Part shown: positions 51,301 through 63,528 of the stretch, in pieces
Layout of the letters: the number at the start of each line of letters is the position of its first letter
How positions within the stretch are numbered: the stretch's first letter is position 1
Source of the DNA: Trichoplax sp. H2
Taxonomy: Eukaryota; Placozoa; Uniplacotomia; Trichoplacea
Assembly: GCA_003344405.1 (NCBI GenBank)
Contig: NOWV01000199.1
Span: 62,001-126,000, forward strand
DNA: 64,000 bases
Direction of reading: 5' to 3'
Program-made: the position numbers and the translations under genes
The notes under the pieces: generated by a model
Seen by the model: the letters and a program-made list of their open reading frames with translations, nothing else
Told to the model about the DNA's origin: nothing
Database searches by the model: none

Positions 51301-52379
51301 ATAATGGAAGGATATGTTGAAAATATAGTTACTACATAAATGGCCAACATTGATTGCTATCAACTCTCAACTCCAAAAGAGGAAATTCAGTTTTTGAACT
51401 CAATGACTCCAAGCTGTATAATAAACCTATATAGGCGAGATTGCAAGATTATGCAAGAACAAGTAATTTATGCAATAAAGTAAAGTTAAACACAAATCAA
51501 AGTCTTGTCATATTATTTGCAGATGCTATACCACCTATTGCAGGTGATTTTCCTCTTAAATTAGGTCAAGAATAAATGTATCTGGTATAGTAACTCGAAA
51601 CTAAAAATATTAAATACTTCACTACATGGCTAGAGTAAAGTTCAATAAGAAATTATTGTTTTATCATGTTACTTTTGAAATCCTATCAATCACATATTGT
51701 AAGTAATTTTATTCTTAATGTAAAAGGCATATCCATCTAATACAGTAATTCAAAATAATATAGTAATTCCAGCCACAATAATGATGATATGGTAAATACT
51801 AAACAATTAGTAGGAATGACTATAAAGGTCATAATAGTATGAAGGAATGCGCTTTAAAAGAAAAGAGAATATGCATTAGAACATTCATAGATCATGGAAG
51901 TGGATCTATAATCACAAGAGTCCAAATAAATATTTCAACATATCTCTTCAATTAATTAATTATACATGTGGTTATACAAATACTCAGAAGTTTCAAGCAA
52001 ATCATGTTGTAGTACAGCGTGTTATTAATGTATTTAATTCCTATTTCACCTAATTCCTTGTACAAAAATAACGCCTGCATTTGGTATGCTCAAGTATCAT
52101 CATCTTATCCATTTATTCTACTCCAAAGTTTACAAGTATCGATTGCGAGCAGAGATGAGAGATGGAAAGCATGACAATATCGAGTAATCTGAATAGATAC
52201 AAATACTATACAATTAAATAAAATATTAAAATCACATGGTATACATATACGAGGGTATGTAAATTCTTACAAAGAAATCGATATTTTTGAAAATAATCGT
52301 GTTTGTATCCAATTACTATATGTCGAATAGGTTCGTATTATAGTAAATTACACCACTTCTAATAAAATTATCCATCAGT

Positions 52380-53330
52380 AAGAATTTCTGATAGTATTTC
52401 TAATTATACATATTCAGTATAGCTACAACATTATCCTCTATTAAAAGAATCTTTGATAGCATTTTTAGTTGCCTCATTCGGTATAGTTAATAAAATTAGT
52501 CTCGAATAAGAACTCTTGATGGTATTTTCAGCTATCCACATTCGGTATTTCTATCAAGAGTTCTTGATGGTATTTCTAATAATCTATATTGCCAGTTTAC
52601 AAAATTTTTGACAGCAGTTAATAATCGCCATCGAATCAGTTTTACCATGAAAAGGGAACGATACTTTGAAAATGAAATAATTACTATTGCTCGTATCAAA
52701 TTACAGTATACCAAAAGAAAGTCGTCCCTGTAATAAGAATTTTTGATGGCATTCCTGGTTATTACATTCAGTTTCACTAATAAAATTAATTTCTAACACT
52801 ATTTCTCGATGATATTTCTGGTTATCTATACCGTTAGTACGTAGAACTTCAACAGCAATTAATAGTATTTATCATCTAATCTTATCTTGCAAAGGGATAG
52901 ATGCTTTGGAAATGGCATGCTTTGCTCATATCGAATTAAAGTATTACTAATAAAATTAGCCTCTAATAAGGAATGATTAATAGTATTTCTAGTTGTCTAG
53001 ATTTAGTTTCATGATTTAAATTAATTTCTAACACTAGTTTTCGACGTTACTTCTAGTTATCTATACTATTGGTATGTAGAATTTCGATAGCAGTTAATAA
53101 TATTCATCATCTAAACTTATCTTGTAAAAGGATGTATACCTTGGAAATAAACATACGGTACTTTACTCATATCGAATTACAGTATTGCTAATAAGCACTA
53201 GCTAGCCTCTAATAAGAATTGTAGATGATATTTCTTGTTATCTATACTTATCAGGTTACAGAATTTTCGATAGTAGTGAATAGTCATTGTCGTTTCGACT
53301 TTTATTAAATTGGAGCATAAATTAGACATA
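52380..53330. repeat. Mixed degenerate array with an 11-bp inverted repeat
   Basis: Phrases of the type CTAATAAGAATT(G/T)TTGATGGTATTTCTAGTTATC recur many times at irregular spacing. Larger duplicated blocks begin near 52790 and 53030 (TTCTAACACTA... TTTCGATAGCAGTTAATA). An inverted repeat GAACTCTTGAT / ATCAAGAGTTC spans 52510-52563. Confidence 0.65.
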
Positions 53331-53340
53331 TCACTTACTT

Positions 53341-56300
53341 CTAATTTAAGCCATAAATTTCTTGAAATGCTTTCAGTTTCCATTCTGCGATACTTTGCAT
53401 CGTTAATGGTTTTGGTAAGTTTTTGGGATTATCTCGGCATACAAAATTTTTCAACAGTAGCATTTCATCTTGAGATTGAAAAGGTATAGCTTGTTGATGA
53501 AAATGTTGCAATAATAAGAAGATATTATCAAATTTAAACTGTTCAACGCTACATTTTCCATCATCATCGGCTTCGAGCTTGAGATGCTATTTATATAAAG
53601 TAAGATATGAATTTAAGAAATTAGTTGACTATAAGAATCTTGTTAGCCATTTACTTAACTAAATTATCCAAGGAAAATGAAATCATATAATGGAGGAAGT
53701 CTACTATGAGAGTTAGATTACAATCGTAATGCAAAATCAGTTGACCTTAATGTTACCACGGCAATTAAATGTAATAGCATAAAATTTCTTATTTTTCCCA
53801 CTTGAACGCATTAAAAATGTATCAGAAATTCCTTTCAATAAACAATATCTAGCAGCATCAGTACGAGATAAATTGTCAAAAAAGCACGGGCAAAACTCTA
53901 TCGTTTGTCTGAAGATATTGCCTTTGCGGGTTGATGCCATTTGATGACCAGATCCCGTTTCCATTTCCGTAGTTGAGGTAGTTGATTGGGATTTATGGCT
54001 CTTCGTTGAACAGCCAACATCTGCTGGTATAGGACTATACAAAGGATTTAAAACGGATGGTTGATAGAGCTGTCCGGCGTTATTCCTGAATGTCATCGAA
54101 TTCATTTTGTCATCATTCGCTGGCGACCGGATTGATTTAGAATGGTTTGGAGGCGATGGAAGAGGTCGGTGACGGGGATCTATGGAAGATAGCAAAGGTC
54201 TGTTTCGATCGGAAGGAACCGCTAGTGGACGACGATGCTGGTTAGGAAGAGTTGGAACCGGTCGGGAATGTTGGTTGACTGATTGCAATGTGTTATTTCC
54301 CTTACTTAAAGATTCAGTCTGTGATTTGCTTTTACTTTTATTCGAATGCCTGGAAAATGGCGACGTGTGATGAAATGATCGCTTTTGGTTTCCTTGTCGA
54401 GAATGCCGATATGGAATTTCATAATCGTGCATTGATTGTACGGAAGTCGAAGTCTTTCTGCTTGTTGCTTCATCGCTGTATGGAATATCGTAGATATTTT
54501 GACCTTTCCCTGTATCTGGAGAGGATTGTACTGGTAACTTAAATGGTTGACAATTAGGTGAGACTGGCATAGAGTACGGATATTCAGGAGATGTTTCTGT
54601 TGGATTTTTGATGGATTCTGTAACATTATGATCTGGCAAAGCCTGTATGACTTTTGGCTTCATAGGTTGACCATTTTCATTAACACGCGGTATTAAATTT
54701 AAATATGTTCCACAATTTTTATTAACTCTGGCTAAGTTAGGATTACTACTTAAAGTATTGGTATCGTTAGTTTTCAAATCCGTCGACTGATTATATCTGA
54801 AGGAAAGAGGAGAAAATCATTTCATTTCTATACAGTATGAATTAGTCTCATTTATACACAGTATTAATTAGCCATGGTAGCTAATTAGAGTACTATAGGA
54901 TAGAATCAATCTAGCGATAGACTATCACTCGCTTATTCTGCCAATTTTAACCTCGATAAAGGTCTATCCAATTACTATCATCAGCTTCTACGCTATGATA
55001 AATAATAGTGTATAAGGGATAGAGGAAAATATAATCTTACTTCTACATAGTATCATTTAGCCCTAATTTAAGTAGAATAGGATCAAACTAGTGCTAGGTT
55101 ATCACTCGTTTATTCTTCTAATTTTAATCTAGATAAAACTCTATCCATTACTATCATCAGTCTTTACGCAATAATAAATGATAGTATACTATTTCATAGA
55201 TCTAAAATGATATTAGTAGTCATCTTGAACAGTAATAGCTACGATTGCTTTACTAAATTACTTTTGAGATACGGCCATAAAGTGAATCAATATAGTCTCA
55301 ACAGTAGATTGGAAATCACTTTATCGGCTTAGGAAGGTAACAAGATTAATGTCCTCAATAATATGATATAAAAAATAAACTTTGTAAATCTTTTCATAAC
55401 GAAGAAAATTGAAGTGGAATACTTGATCAAATTACCGTTTCGGTATCATAGTCTAATCTCAACTTTTTCAGTAAATAATGTAATAATAACTTACTACAGC
55501 CTCTTCATAAGTGACGAGATAATAAAATATATTTATTAATGCATCAAATCTACTTATATCGTGAAAGATGATTAATTTTAACTATATCGTAGCACGAGAG
55601 CAAATGGAAATATTGCCTCATCTACTGCAATAGGCTCATTAATATTCTTTCTCTTACCTTTTTGCAGAATTCTCTATAAATACGTAGTTTTGTAATACAG
55701 TAATCCATTTTTCCATAATGTCTAGGGAGCTGCAGCGAACTCTTTGGATATGATTGGTTGCTCCTTTCATCTAATATCCATAAAAAGTACTCAATCAATA
55801 TTCAAATCCGAATTATTTATACTGCAGTTCTATTAATCTTGAAAACGTGTCGTTGACAAGTTGTTGGACATAATTTGATACAGTAATGTCGGATTATTTA
55901 AGTCATATTCAACATCATTTAGGCAGTATTTCCTAGAGACTGCAATCAGTACATTGCCTTCCTGGATCATTAAATGTGTTAGTATTATCATTAAAAGTTT
56001 ATGAGTTAAATTGTACTACTAGTATCTCTAATGATCTGTTTTATTACGAGCATTTACTGAAACTGCAATAATGAATTATCGTGAAAGCCACAGTGTACAA
56101 CACTTATAATTTGTCATTAAGTGAACATTTGAACTCCTTGCGGAGTTGCTAATATATTGCTATTGTACAATGATGGATTACTTTCTTTCCATCATTGAAG
56201 AGCTAATTCTTTCTTGGATTTCTCCTTCAATTGATCTAAATGAAATTATAAGTACTAAAGAAGAACTAATAAGCCACATATCCTACCGTGGTGTACTTTC

Positions 56301-57764
56301 TCTCCATCATTTTACAACTGATTCTTTCTCGAGAAAATTATAAGCATTAAAGGAGCGACTAATCTATCGCTTATCGTACCGTGATGCATTTTCTTTCCAC
56401 TAATTATTAAACTTAAATAACTGATTCTCTGTTGGATTGCTCTTTTCAACTAATTTCGATCTCGATGAAATCGTGAACACTTCCATTCAAGATACATACA
56501 AGTATATCTTGTATAAAAGGTGTTGGTAATAATAAACTAAGATTCTAACCTCAATGCTATTAAAGAATTGAAGTATACTAAGATCGTTTTCATAATGAAA
56601 CTTGGAGTAGTCTAATGAAAATATCTAATTTTCGATAGAAAATTAAGCTTATAATTTACATATCGACAATTAAGACATGCTAAAGGAATGGTTATAGTGT
56701 TATTAAGCATTTAAATGAAAACATTAACGTTACTTCTATCCCAAACTACCGTTTCATGTATTAAATCAGAACGTGTACGTCTGTTTTGGTCATTCCTAAC
56801 AACAGATTCGATGTACTGGTGGAATAGGCAATATCCTCAAATATGAAACATATAGGATCTTGGATGTTCTTCTTACCTCTAGGCAAAAAATGCAATCGCC
56901 TTGATGTACATTAGCTGTCGTATCCGCTCGGAAAATAGATTTAATGTTACTTAATGAAATATCATCCATTTCCTAGACCCAAATTTTATTAGATATGTCA
57001 AAAAATTAGAGAAAAAATGACATTAATAGATTTCAATGAATGATAAAAAAACTGAAATGCATCTACAGCGTTAAGGTATAGAACAATTCAAGGATCTCAT
57101 CACTGGAAGCGATCGAACACTCTACTACCTGTCGACAATTGACAAATGCTATTTGTAAAATACATCTGCAATCTTTTAATTTATTCTTCAATTATAAGGA
57201 GGCAAAAGCTATCAATCGATAGGAGAAATGCTATCATGTTTAATGGAGTTTCACAAGCGATACCTTACGATAAAGTTGTAGTTGAACTTGTTCTTTCAGC
57301 TTTGCTAGTGATAATTTACAACGAAATGGAATTTCAAGTGGCTGGTTATTATTGCTTAAGAATTGAACTGGGCTTTCATAGACGATATCTTCTTTATCGA
57401 ATGATGGCTGTAAAGGAAGCATAGGACAGTAATCTAAATTATTTTCCATGAAATGCTCAGTAGAATTGGATGAGGCACCAGGATTCTCATCTTTAACGTT
57501 TGGTTGTGGCTGATTCACGTACGCATGGAATAATTGCAAATTATCCGAATTGTTATTATCGTATTTTAAATCAGTTATAAAATTAGTAAATATTTCATTG
57601 AACTTGTTCAGATATAGTTGGCATAAGTGAATTAATAAACTTCTATCCAGGGATCCAAAAGGTAAATTAGTGGAATCATGGAGTTTGCCTAAAAGTTTTT
57701 TAGCGTTAATTGTTGCTTCTTCACTGCAAAGCTGCTGTAAGGCCTCATTGTTAGGAGCTTCCAT
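53341..57764 (-). CDS. SH2B: SH2B-family adaptor, copy 2 (Phe-zipper, PH, SH2)
   Basis: Paralogue of the adaptor at 41246-47045, 668 aa. Five exons on the minus strand: 57264-57764, 56877-56972, 55658-55770, 53746-54796, 53341-53586. It has the same exon boundaries inside the PH and SH2 domains as copy 1 and a last exon of identical length (246 nt), but no micro-exon. The N-terminal zipper-like helix (LQQLCSEEATINAKKLLGKL) is more diverged. The PH domain is about residues 140-236 (YESPVQFLSNN ... IMEKWITVLQNYV). The linker is rich in proline and has IYDIPY and DYEIPY motifs, potential SH2-docking sites. The SH2 domain has FLMRSS at 564-569 with its Arg at 567, then HLKLEAD ... LLQHFHQQAIPF. 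The donor after exon 4 is the weak GTCAAC. The start is assumed at the ATG at 57764; the frame is open to an acceptor-like TTTTAG at 57855, so a longer N-terminus is possible. Confidence 0.86.
54830..55200. repeat. Two-copy ~190-bp intronic duplication in SH2B copy 2
   Basis: The phrase CTATCACTCGCTTATTCT + CCAATTTTAACCTCGATAAA + ATTACTATCATCAG... CTACGCTATGATAAATAATAG occurs twice, about 190 bp apart, in the intron before the SH2-coding exon. The copies differ at roughly one base in six. A further short duplicated block lies in the next intron around 56160-56400 (CTTTCTTTCCATCATTGAAG type). Confidence 0.65.
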
Positions 57765-58200
57765 GCTATATACAGATGGATTAATTATTACTGCAATTGG
57801 GTTTTCTATAATCTTAGAACTTTCCACGAATAGAATTTCAATCCTTCCAAGATGCTAAAATTAAAATGAGTAAAAAAATTCTTTATAAGATTATTTATGT
57901 GCTATACTTTCTATCTGATTTTAACAGTTTTCATACATTATAACCGAGCAATCAAATCTTTGAACTAGTTAATTGCACATGTCAAAGTCTAATAATTCTA
58001 TCTTATGATGTATAAGTGGAGATTTGCTAATTTAAGTCAATGCTATTGCCGGATGCATTGACCGAAACAAGTATCAAACCAATGCTATTAAACAACTAAC
58101 TCAGTAGAAAGTAGGACTGAATATTTTATTAGCTGTCAATACAAAATACTAAAAATCATCAAGAAGGTGTAATAGGCAAAATAAGCAATTAAAATCTTAC

Positions 58201-58315
58201 CTGTGATTAAAATGGTTAAAGTGCCGATCAAGGCTGCCGTAGCAAGAAAAGTTTTGAGTGCAAAATGGACAAGTATGAGTTTGATAGATTTTAGATGATT
58301 TACCTTTTATTTTTC
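58201..58315 (-). other. Possible isolated C2H2 zinc-finger exon
   Basis: An open stretch flanked by an acceptor-like CGGACAG and a good donor (CACAG|GTAAGA) encodes HTCPFCTQNFSCYGSLDRHF followed by NHFNH. This fits C-x2-C-x3-F-x5-L-x2-H with a second His further on. It lies between RPAIN and SH2B copy 2 on their strand. Splicing to the acceptor at 57855 would give a short tail and a stop (SILEGLKFYSWKVLRL), not the SH2B frame. No upstream coding exon was found, so gene membership is unknown. Confidence 0.3.
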
Positions 58316-59696
58316 CTGTCCGTTTATTAAATAATATTATTCTCGCTCATCGATTTGGAATCAACATCGTTGCTGTGTAAGCATTTGTAAATATTTTTCT
58401 TGATAGATAACCGTCATATATAACGATATTAGTATTTAGGCGAAGTTTCAACGAGTCAAATATAGTCGACTAAATTCGAATAATATTGATTGCAATACGA
58501 TAAGCTATATTAAGCCATGGTGGATAAATTACAGTCATTTTAGATCATGTATGTATGGATACGTCATATTTCATCGATGATCGATTACCTTTTCGATCAT
58601 GTAACTGAAATCTGTTTTTAGATAAATCAAAGCAAGTATTAAGGTTAATATATGGTAGAATGCAAGGATTAGTGATTCTTGGCAGGTTGACTGTAGATTT
58701 ATTCATGTCACAGAAAGGACTTGTGAATTCGTGCTATTTATTCATTCAGAAATTGCAGATTCCACTATAAATCACTGTTTATTTTGATGCTTTTTATTCT
58801 ATCGATTCAATCAATATACATTTCTATGAACGTATAACGAAATAGAGATATTCGACGTAATACTACAGTCTATTAAAATTACTAGCTTTAGTTAATCTAA
58901 ACACAGCCTTGCAAGTGAAACGTTGTTACAATAACTTTTAAAGTTTATACAGCGTTACACTGATGTCGTCTTGATAACTATAAATTAGTAGGCAATTAAA
59001 AATTACAAGTTAATTTGTTGGTGAATACTTTGCAATGGAGAATGTTAAGAAGTGTATTTTGCTAAATATTGGACATTACATTCTAAAGGCAGTAAAAATA
59101 TTCATGTCATCGTGACAGTTACAGGCTGTAGTAGTAATTTAGTGCCTATACCGACGATCCGATATGTTCATTCGTGAGGTTTTACCAAATTATTAACAAC
59201 ATACAAGACTGCATAGTCGTATAATATACAGTATTAACTTTTCAATTTTAATTTTAAGATACCTTACGACGATAAAAACTGCTGTTTTTAAATTTTAGCG
59301 GGTTGTGAGGTCATGTTACGCACTGATGGCGAATGAAATTATCGCTACCTTTACAGTAATAATTACATCATATGCACACGTACGTAATTATGGGATATAT
59401 GAATGTGCATAAGTATACACATGTTATTCTATGTTGTACAGTACTAGAATATTTACATAATCGTAATACTGTGTCAAAGCATCAAAGTTATCACAAAATA
59501 AAGAACTTGTACAGAATAGTACAACAGAGCAATAAATGTGACATAGCGGTTAACGAAATAGTTTTATGCTCATAGGCAAGTAAATAGGCATTTTGTAATG
59601 GCATGGTAAGGATATTTTTTTGCAACTATACATTAGATTATTAATAGCAGGCTTTTGATCGTTATCAACACGAGACTTTACATAGATTGGCCATGG

Positions 59697-62600
59697 TTAC
59701 AGGACCAAGTATAGAAAATCACATTCCTATAAATGAAAATTAATATCGACGATCAGGATAGTTTTATACCATATTTTTATACTAGTCCTGCAAATAGCCT
59801 TATACAAATGTAGCTTGATGAAAGGATCCAATAATAATACTTACATTACAAGTTAATAATAGATTGTTGGATTTACATGTCGGTATTTTTACTTCGGACA
59901 TGGTAGGTTTTGCAAAACAAGATTTACTGCAATAGAAATGATAGAATAAATTTAACAATAATGAACTTTCTATTTTATTACTTAAAATGTCTAATGTCCA
60001 TTAATGATCAAGCATGACAATTTCGAAATGAGACTTACTTGTGCATATTAAAAGCATCTTCAATTTGTTTTTTAACGTAATCCAAGGTAATACCATCAAA
60101 CTGTATATGATTCATAACGTTTCATTCAATGAAAAGTTTTAACTCCTTTATAGCTATACAGTCTTATTGCTCAATTTAATAAAAACGCTTACACTACCTC
60201 GGTATCTAATCGAAGGCCACAGCTGCAAAAGATAATGTGTTTATTTTGCAATAGTGGTGATCTAAAGAAATGATATGACATGATATTACTGATAGGATAT
60301 TCAATACGGCCTCGTGTGCGATTGATTATACGTGTCCATCAGCAGTCATCACGGCGATATAAAATCAATATGACTCCTACCTTAAACAGACTGGGCAAAT
60401 AATTTCGTTCCCTTCCATTCTTTCAATTACAGCTGATAGGGAAGTCATATCGAATTTGAAATAATCATCTACCACAGATTGTAAGAGCTTTCTCTCTGTC
60501 ATGTCCAAATAAATCAAATCAAATAGTAATAATTTAGAGGTTAGTTGTCCAAAGTCATCATCGTCGTGAGAGAGTCAAATAAGGAATCCTACTTTATTGT
60601 CATACTAAGAATGGCATCATGACGGTGTAAGCAAAAACTAGTGATGATTGTTTATTTTATATCAAACCTTCTTTAATTAATTCTTCTTCCATTTCTTCCA
60701 AAACTGATAAGACATGCTCAACTTTATCAAAATTTTCTTGCTTTTGAGTCTAAAATATTATCAAGGCAAAAGACGGTTAAAACGTTATAGAGATTTATTT
60801 CTAGCGGCAATTGAATTGGTCTGCGAATGTATTCTATAAGATATAATGATGGATACAGTAAAGGGTTCTATTGTATATCATGATTACGAAAAGTGCCTCT
60901 TACGTATGGTATAGGGGCAGTATTTCTGAGCACGAGTGAAGGCAATTTGTTGTCTTCTTTCTTGATTTTTTCCCATTCTTGATACATTACATCTTCGACT
61001 AACGATTGGCATGAATCAATATATGTATTCTTGAAATTTTCTGACTTTGAGCGTAATTCATTTATTGCTTTATGCCGACTTTCTTTCAATCGATCACGAC
61101 AACGCTAGAATGATAAAACAAGTCCAATTTAGATATGTTTCGAAAGAAGGAAATGAGTTTATTGAATAAGATTATTAAAAGAATACAACTAGAATCAAAG
61201 GGAACGGGGGAGTTGGTCGATGTTGTCATGATCAATTTTAGGCCGCACCATACTGTTATTAAGGCAAACATTATCAGCAATTCATTCGATTCTGGTCAAT
61301 TTCTTATAGCATTTTATGATGGATGAACATTAATTGGTACTATTGTTGGAATCTTAGCTATAACTTTTTTGACTGGGAGAGAAAAATATTGTCTCCACCC
61401 TCCGATTTTTTTTACAATTGGGTTGCTTTACTTCCATCAATGGATGGCGTAGTGATTTCTCGCCAATGACTTGTTTAACATGATGTAGTGTACGTGTGCA
61501 AATTAAAAGTATATTATTTTAAGGAAACCAAGATAGTAGTGAGATTAGCCCATGTGTATCGTCTATCGTTCCTATTTTAAAGTTTTGTTAAGGTTTCGTT
61601 GCGACGTGTACAAATTAAAAGTAATTTATTTGAAGGAAACCAAGATAGTAGTGAGATTAGCCCATGTGTATCGTCTATCGTTCATATTTTAAATTTTTTT
61701 GAAGGTAACCAACATAGTAGGGAGATTAGCCTATGTGTATCGTCGATTATTCCTATTTTAAAGTTTTGTAAGGTTTCGTTGCGACGTGTACAAATTAAAA
61801 GTATTTTATTTTTATTATTAAGGAAACCAAGATAGTAGTGAGATTAACCCATGCGTATCGTCCATTATTCCTATTTTAAAGTTTTTCTTAAGGTTTCGTT
61901 GCAACAATGCAATCGGGCATGTATGTTCCCTAATACTATCAACGAACTCAACCAAAAGACCAAAGAATGGATGATTCTTTGGCAGATTTGGACTGCTGTT
62001 GTATTCTTTGAATTACAAATATCAATCCACGAGAAGGTAGTCTAAGTTAGCCGTGTACTTGCATGATCAACTCGAGTAATTGAATTAAAATGGACTTGTA
62101 TTAATTATTCAAGTCTTTTAGTCTTGATAACACTCATTTTCAATATCATGTAGTCTGTGTTAAGACAACATGATAAGATATGAATTTTATTTCTCCCCTT
62201 CTTACCATAACCTATGGCATTGAGTCATTTCTATATTGGCTGTTTTTGTCGTAGGTTTTTTTTTTTCAATTTCAATCGATCATCGCGATCAAACTGTGTC
62301 AGTAGAACATCAGTCAGAAGACGTTGCTTGATCGCTACGCTAATCTATACTTCCGCCCTCAAGAATACAGCCATTCTGACAGTTGATGATGGCTGCACCA
62401 TGCGCAATTTTCCATTGATAACATCTCCATTTCATAGAGTAGGCTATAATCTTGATCAATGGATGTTTTTTTCATCCATTATGCAAAAGATGGGAGTGTA
62501 GAGATGAGGACATGATGCTAATACAATATCAATGATGGCGACTATACAATGCCTTGTGTACGGGATATATTGTAGAAGTTTTGTTGATGCGGAACATACT

Positions 62601-63528
62601 TCCACTTTGATCTGTTAGTCTATTTTTTGCCCCATTTTTCCATACAAATCAATCCAGCGTAATGTACTTTCTATTTTTTTGTCGCCGTCGTCGTTCAAAA
62701 TTACCAGCAAGCTTAGCGATTTATTCATAAAAAAAAAGGGATTTGGGGGAAAAATTCTCAATTCATTCATGTTACCATAGGTACTATGGTATCGTCGAGA
62801 GTCTTTCACTGGCCGGAGTGTAGTACAGGATTTCAGGTGGTTCGAGTAATCGGTCAGTAAGGATCGAGTCGATGATCTGGTTGAAAAATATCCAAAATAG
62901 TGGCAAGAATATCAAAGGGAAAAGCTATTTTTCAACATAGAATCATCTGTCAGGCAATCCTCGATTGAGCAAGACGGATGTTTCTCTATCGCATCGATAG
63001 GAGAGAAAGGAAGATGCAGTCGAGTAAAGAGAGACCATTGACTAGCCAAGCTAAATGATTCAACATTATGAATGAATGTTTTATCTTGGTAGCTCATCAT
63101 CGTTGGATGATGACTTGTATCGTAGAGGATATTCATGTCCTAGGGGATTCACGAGGTGTTTGATGGCTCCAACTGGAGGATAGTTCATCGCTCCTCTATC
63201 CTTGTCCTGTCAAAACTTTCAAAGTAAGGGCAAGCGGCTATGGGAACGGACATTTTGAATGAATGATCGAAGTGGGTAGCGTCTTCAAAGCAAGATCGCT
63301 AGCCCTTGGGCGATACTCTCTCAACAATTTCCCTGACACTACCTTAAGCAAGTAAGAGGATGTGGACGTTGGTATTGGACTGCTACGATTGCAAGTCCAT
63401 GGGAAAAGAAACAACAGCCATTAATCGTCTGATGACTAGCTTTGCTACTTGCTACTTACCGATCGAAATATTTCGCGCCACGAGGCTCTTTTCTTGACTC
63501 CTTGACGATGAGTAGTTGCCATTTGCAT
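59697..63528 (-). CDS. RPAIN: RPA-interacting protein (RIP-alpha)
   Basis: Carries replication protein A into the nucleus in known animals. Eight exons on the minus strand: 63460-63528, 60904-61104, 60668-60749, 60381-60495, 60198-60261, 60039-60100, 59845-59926, 59697-59726; 234 aa (human about 219). The N-terminus holds the conserved SWREIFRSRCRDRLKESR, corresponding to the PPWKEAFRQRC region of human RPAIN. The middle is acidic and helical (VLSVLEEMEEELIKEE). The C-terminal zinc-ribbon-like region has ICPVC, FCSCG, a Cys near SCFAKP and a final LLLTCNECDFLYLVL, matching the family's C-terminus. Every exon joins in phase. Intron 1 is 2.35 kb and contains a tandem array. The first ATG is at 63528; a second in-frame ATG at 63522 is an alternative start. 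Confidence 0.92.
61494..61905. repeat. ~100-110-bp tandem array in RPAIN intron 1
   Basis: Three to four copies of a unit comprising TGTACAAATTAAAAGTA + AAGGAAACCAAGATAGTAGT + GAGATTAGCCCATGTGTATC + TATTTTAAAGTTTTGTTAAG + GTTTCGTTGCGACG. The copies are 85-95% alike by eye. Weak open frames on the plus strand here are by-products of the repeat. Confidence 0.85.
62773..62791. repeat. Short perfect inverted repeat
   Basis: TACCATAG-GTA-CTATGGTA is an 8-bp perfect inverted repeat with a 3-nt centre, inside RPAIN intron 1. It could be a dimeric protein site or chance. Confidence 0.4.

Larger units (their letters stand above)
47046..53340. other. Spacer between the two SH2B genes
   Basis: Apart from a weak plus-strand candidate (49076-49951) and three tandem arrays, I see no gene in these 6.3 kb. 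Upstream promoter and 5' UTR of SH2B copy 1 should lie near 47050-47260. No TACAGT cluster is present here, unlike at several other gene starts in this window. Confidence 0.45.

Noticed and set aside
54182-54542. Plus-strand frames opposite SH2B copy 2
   Set aside because: They lie antisense to the proline-rich linker exon, which fits the SH2B model in phase on both sides.
62912-63136. 74-codon minus-strand frame inside RPAIN intron 1
   Set aside because: Reasonable composition but no splice sites in phase with RPAIN and no recognised domain.
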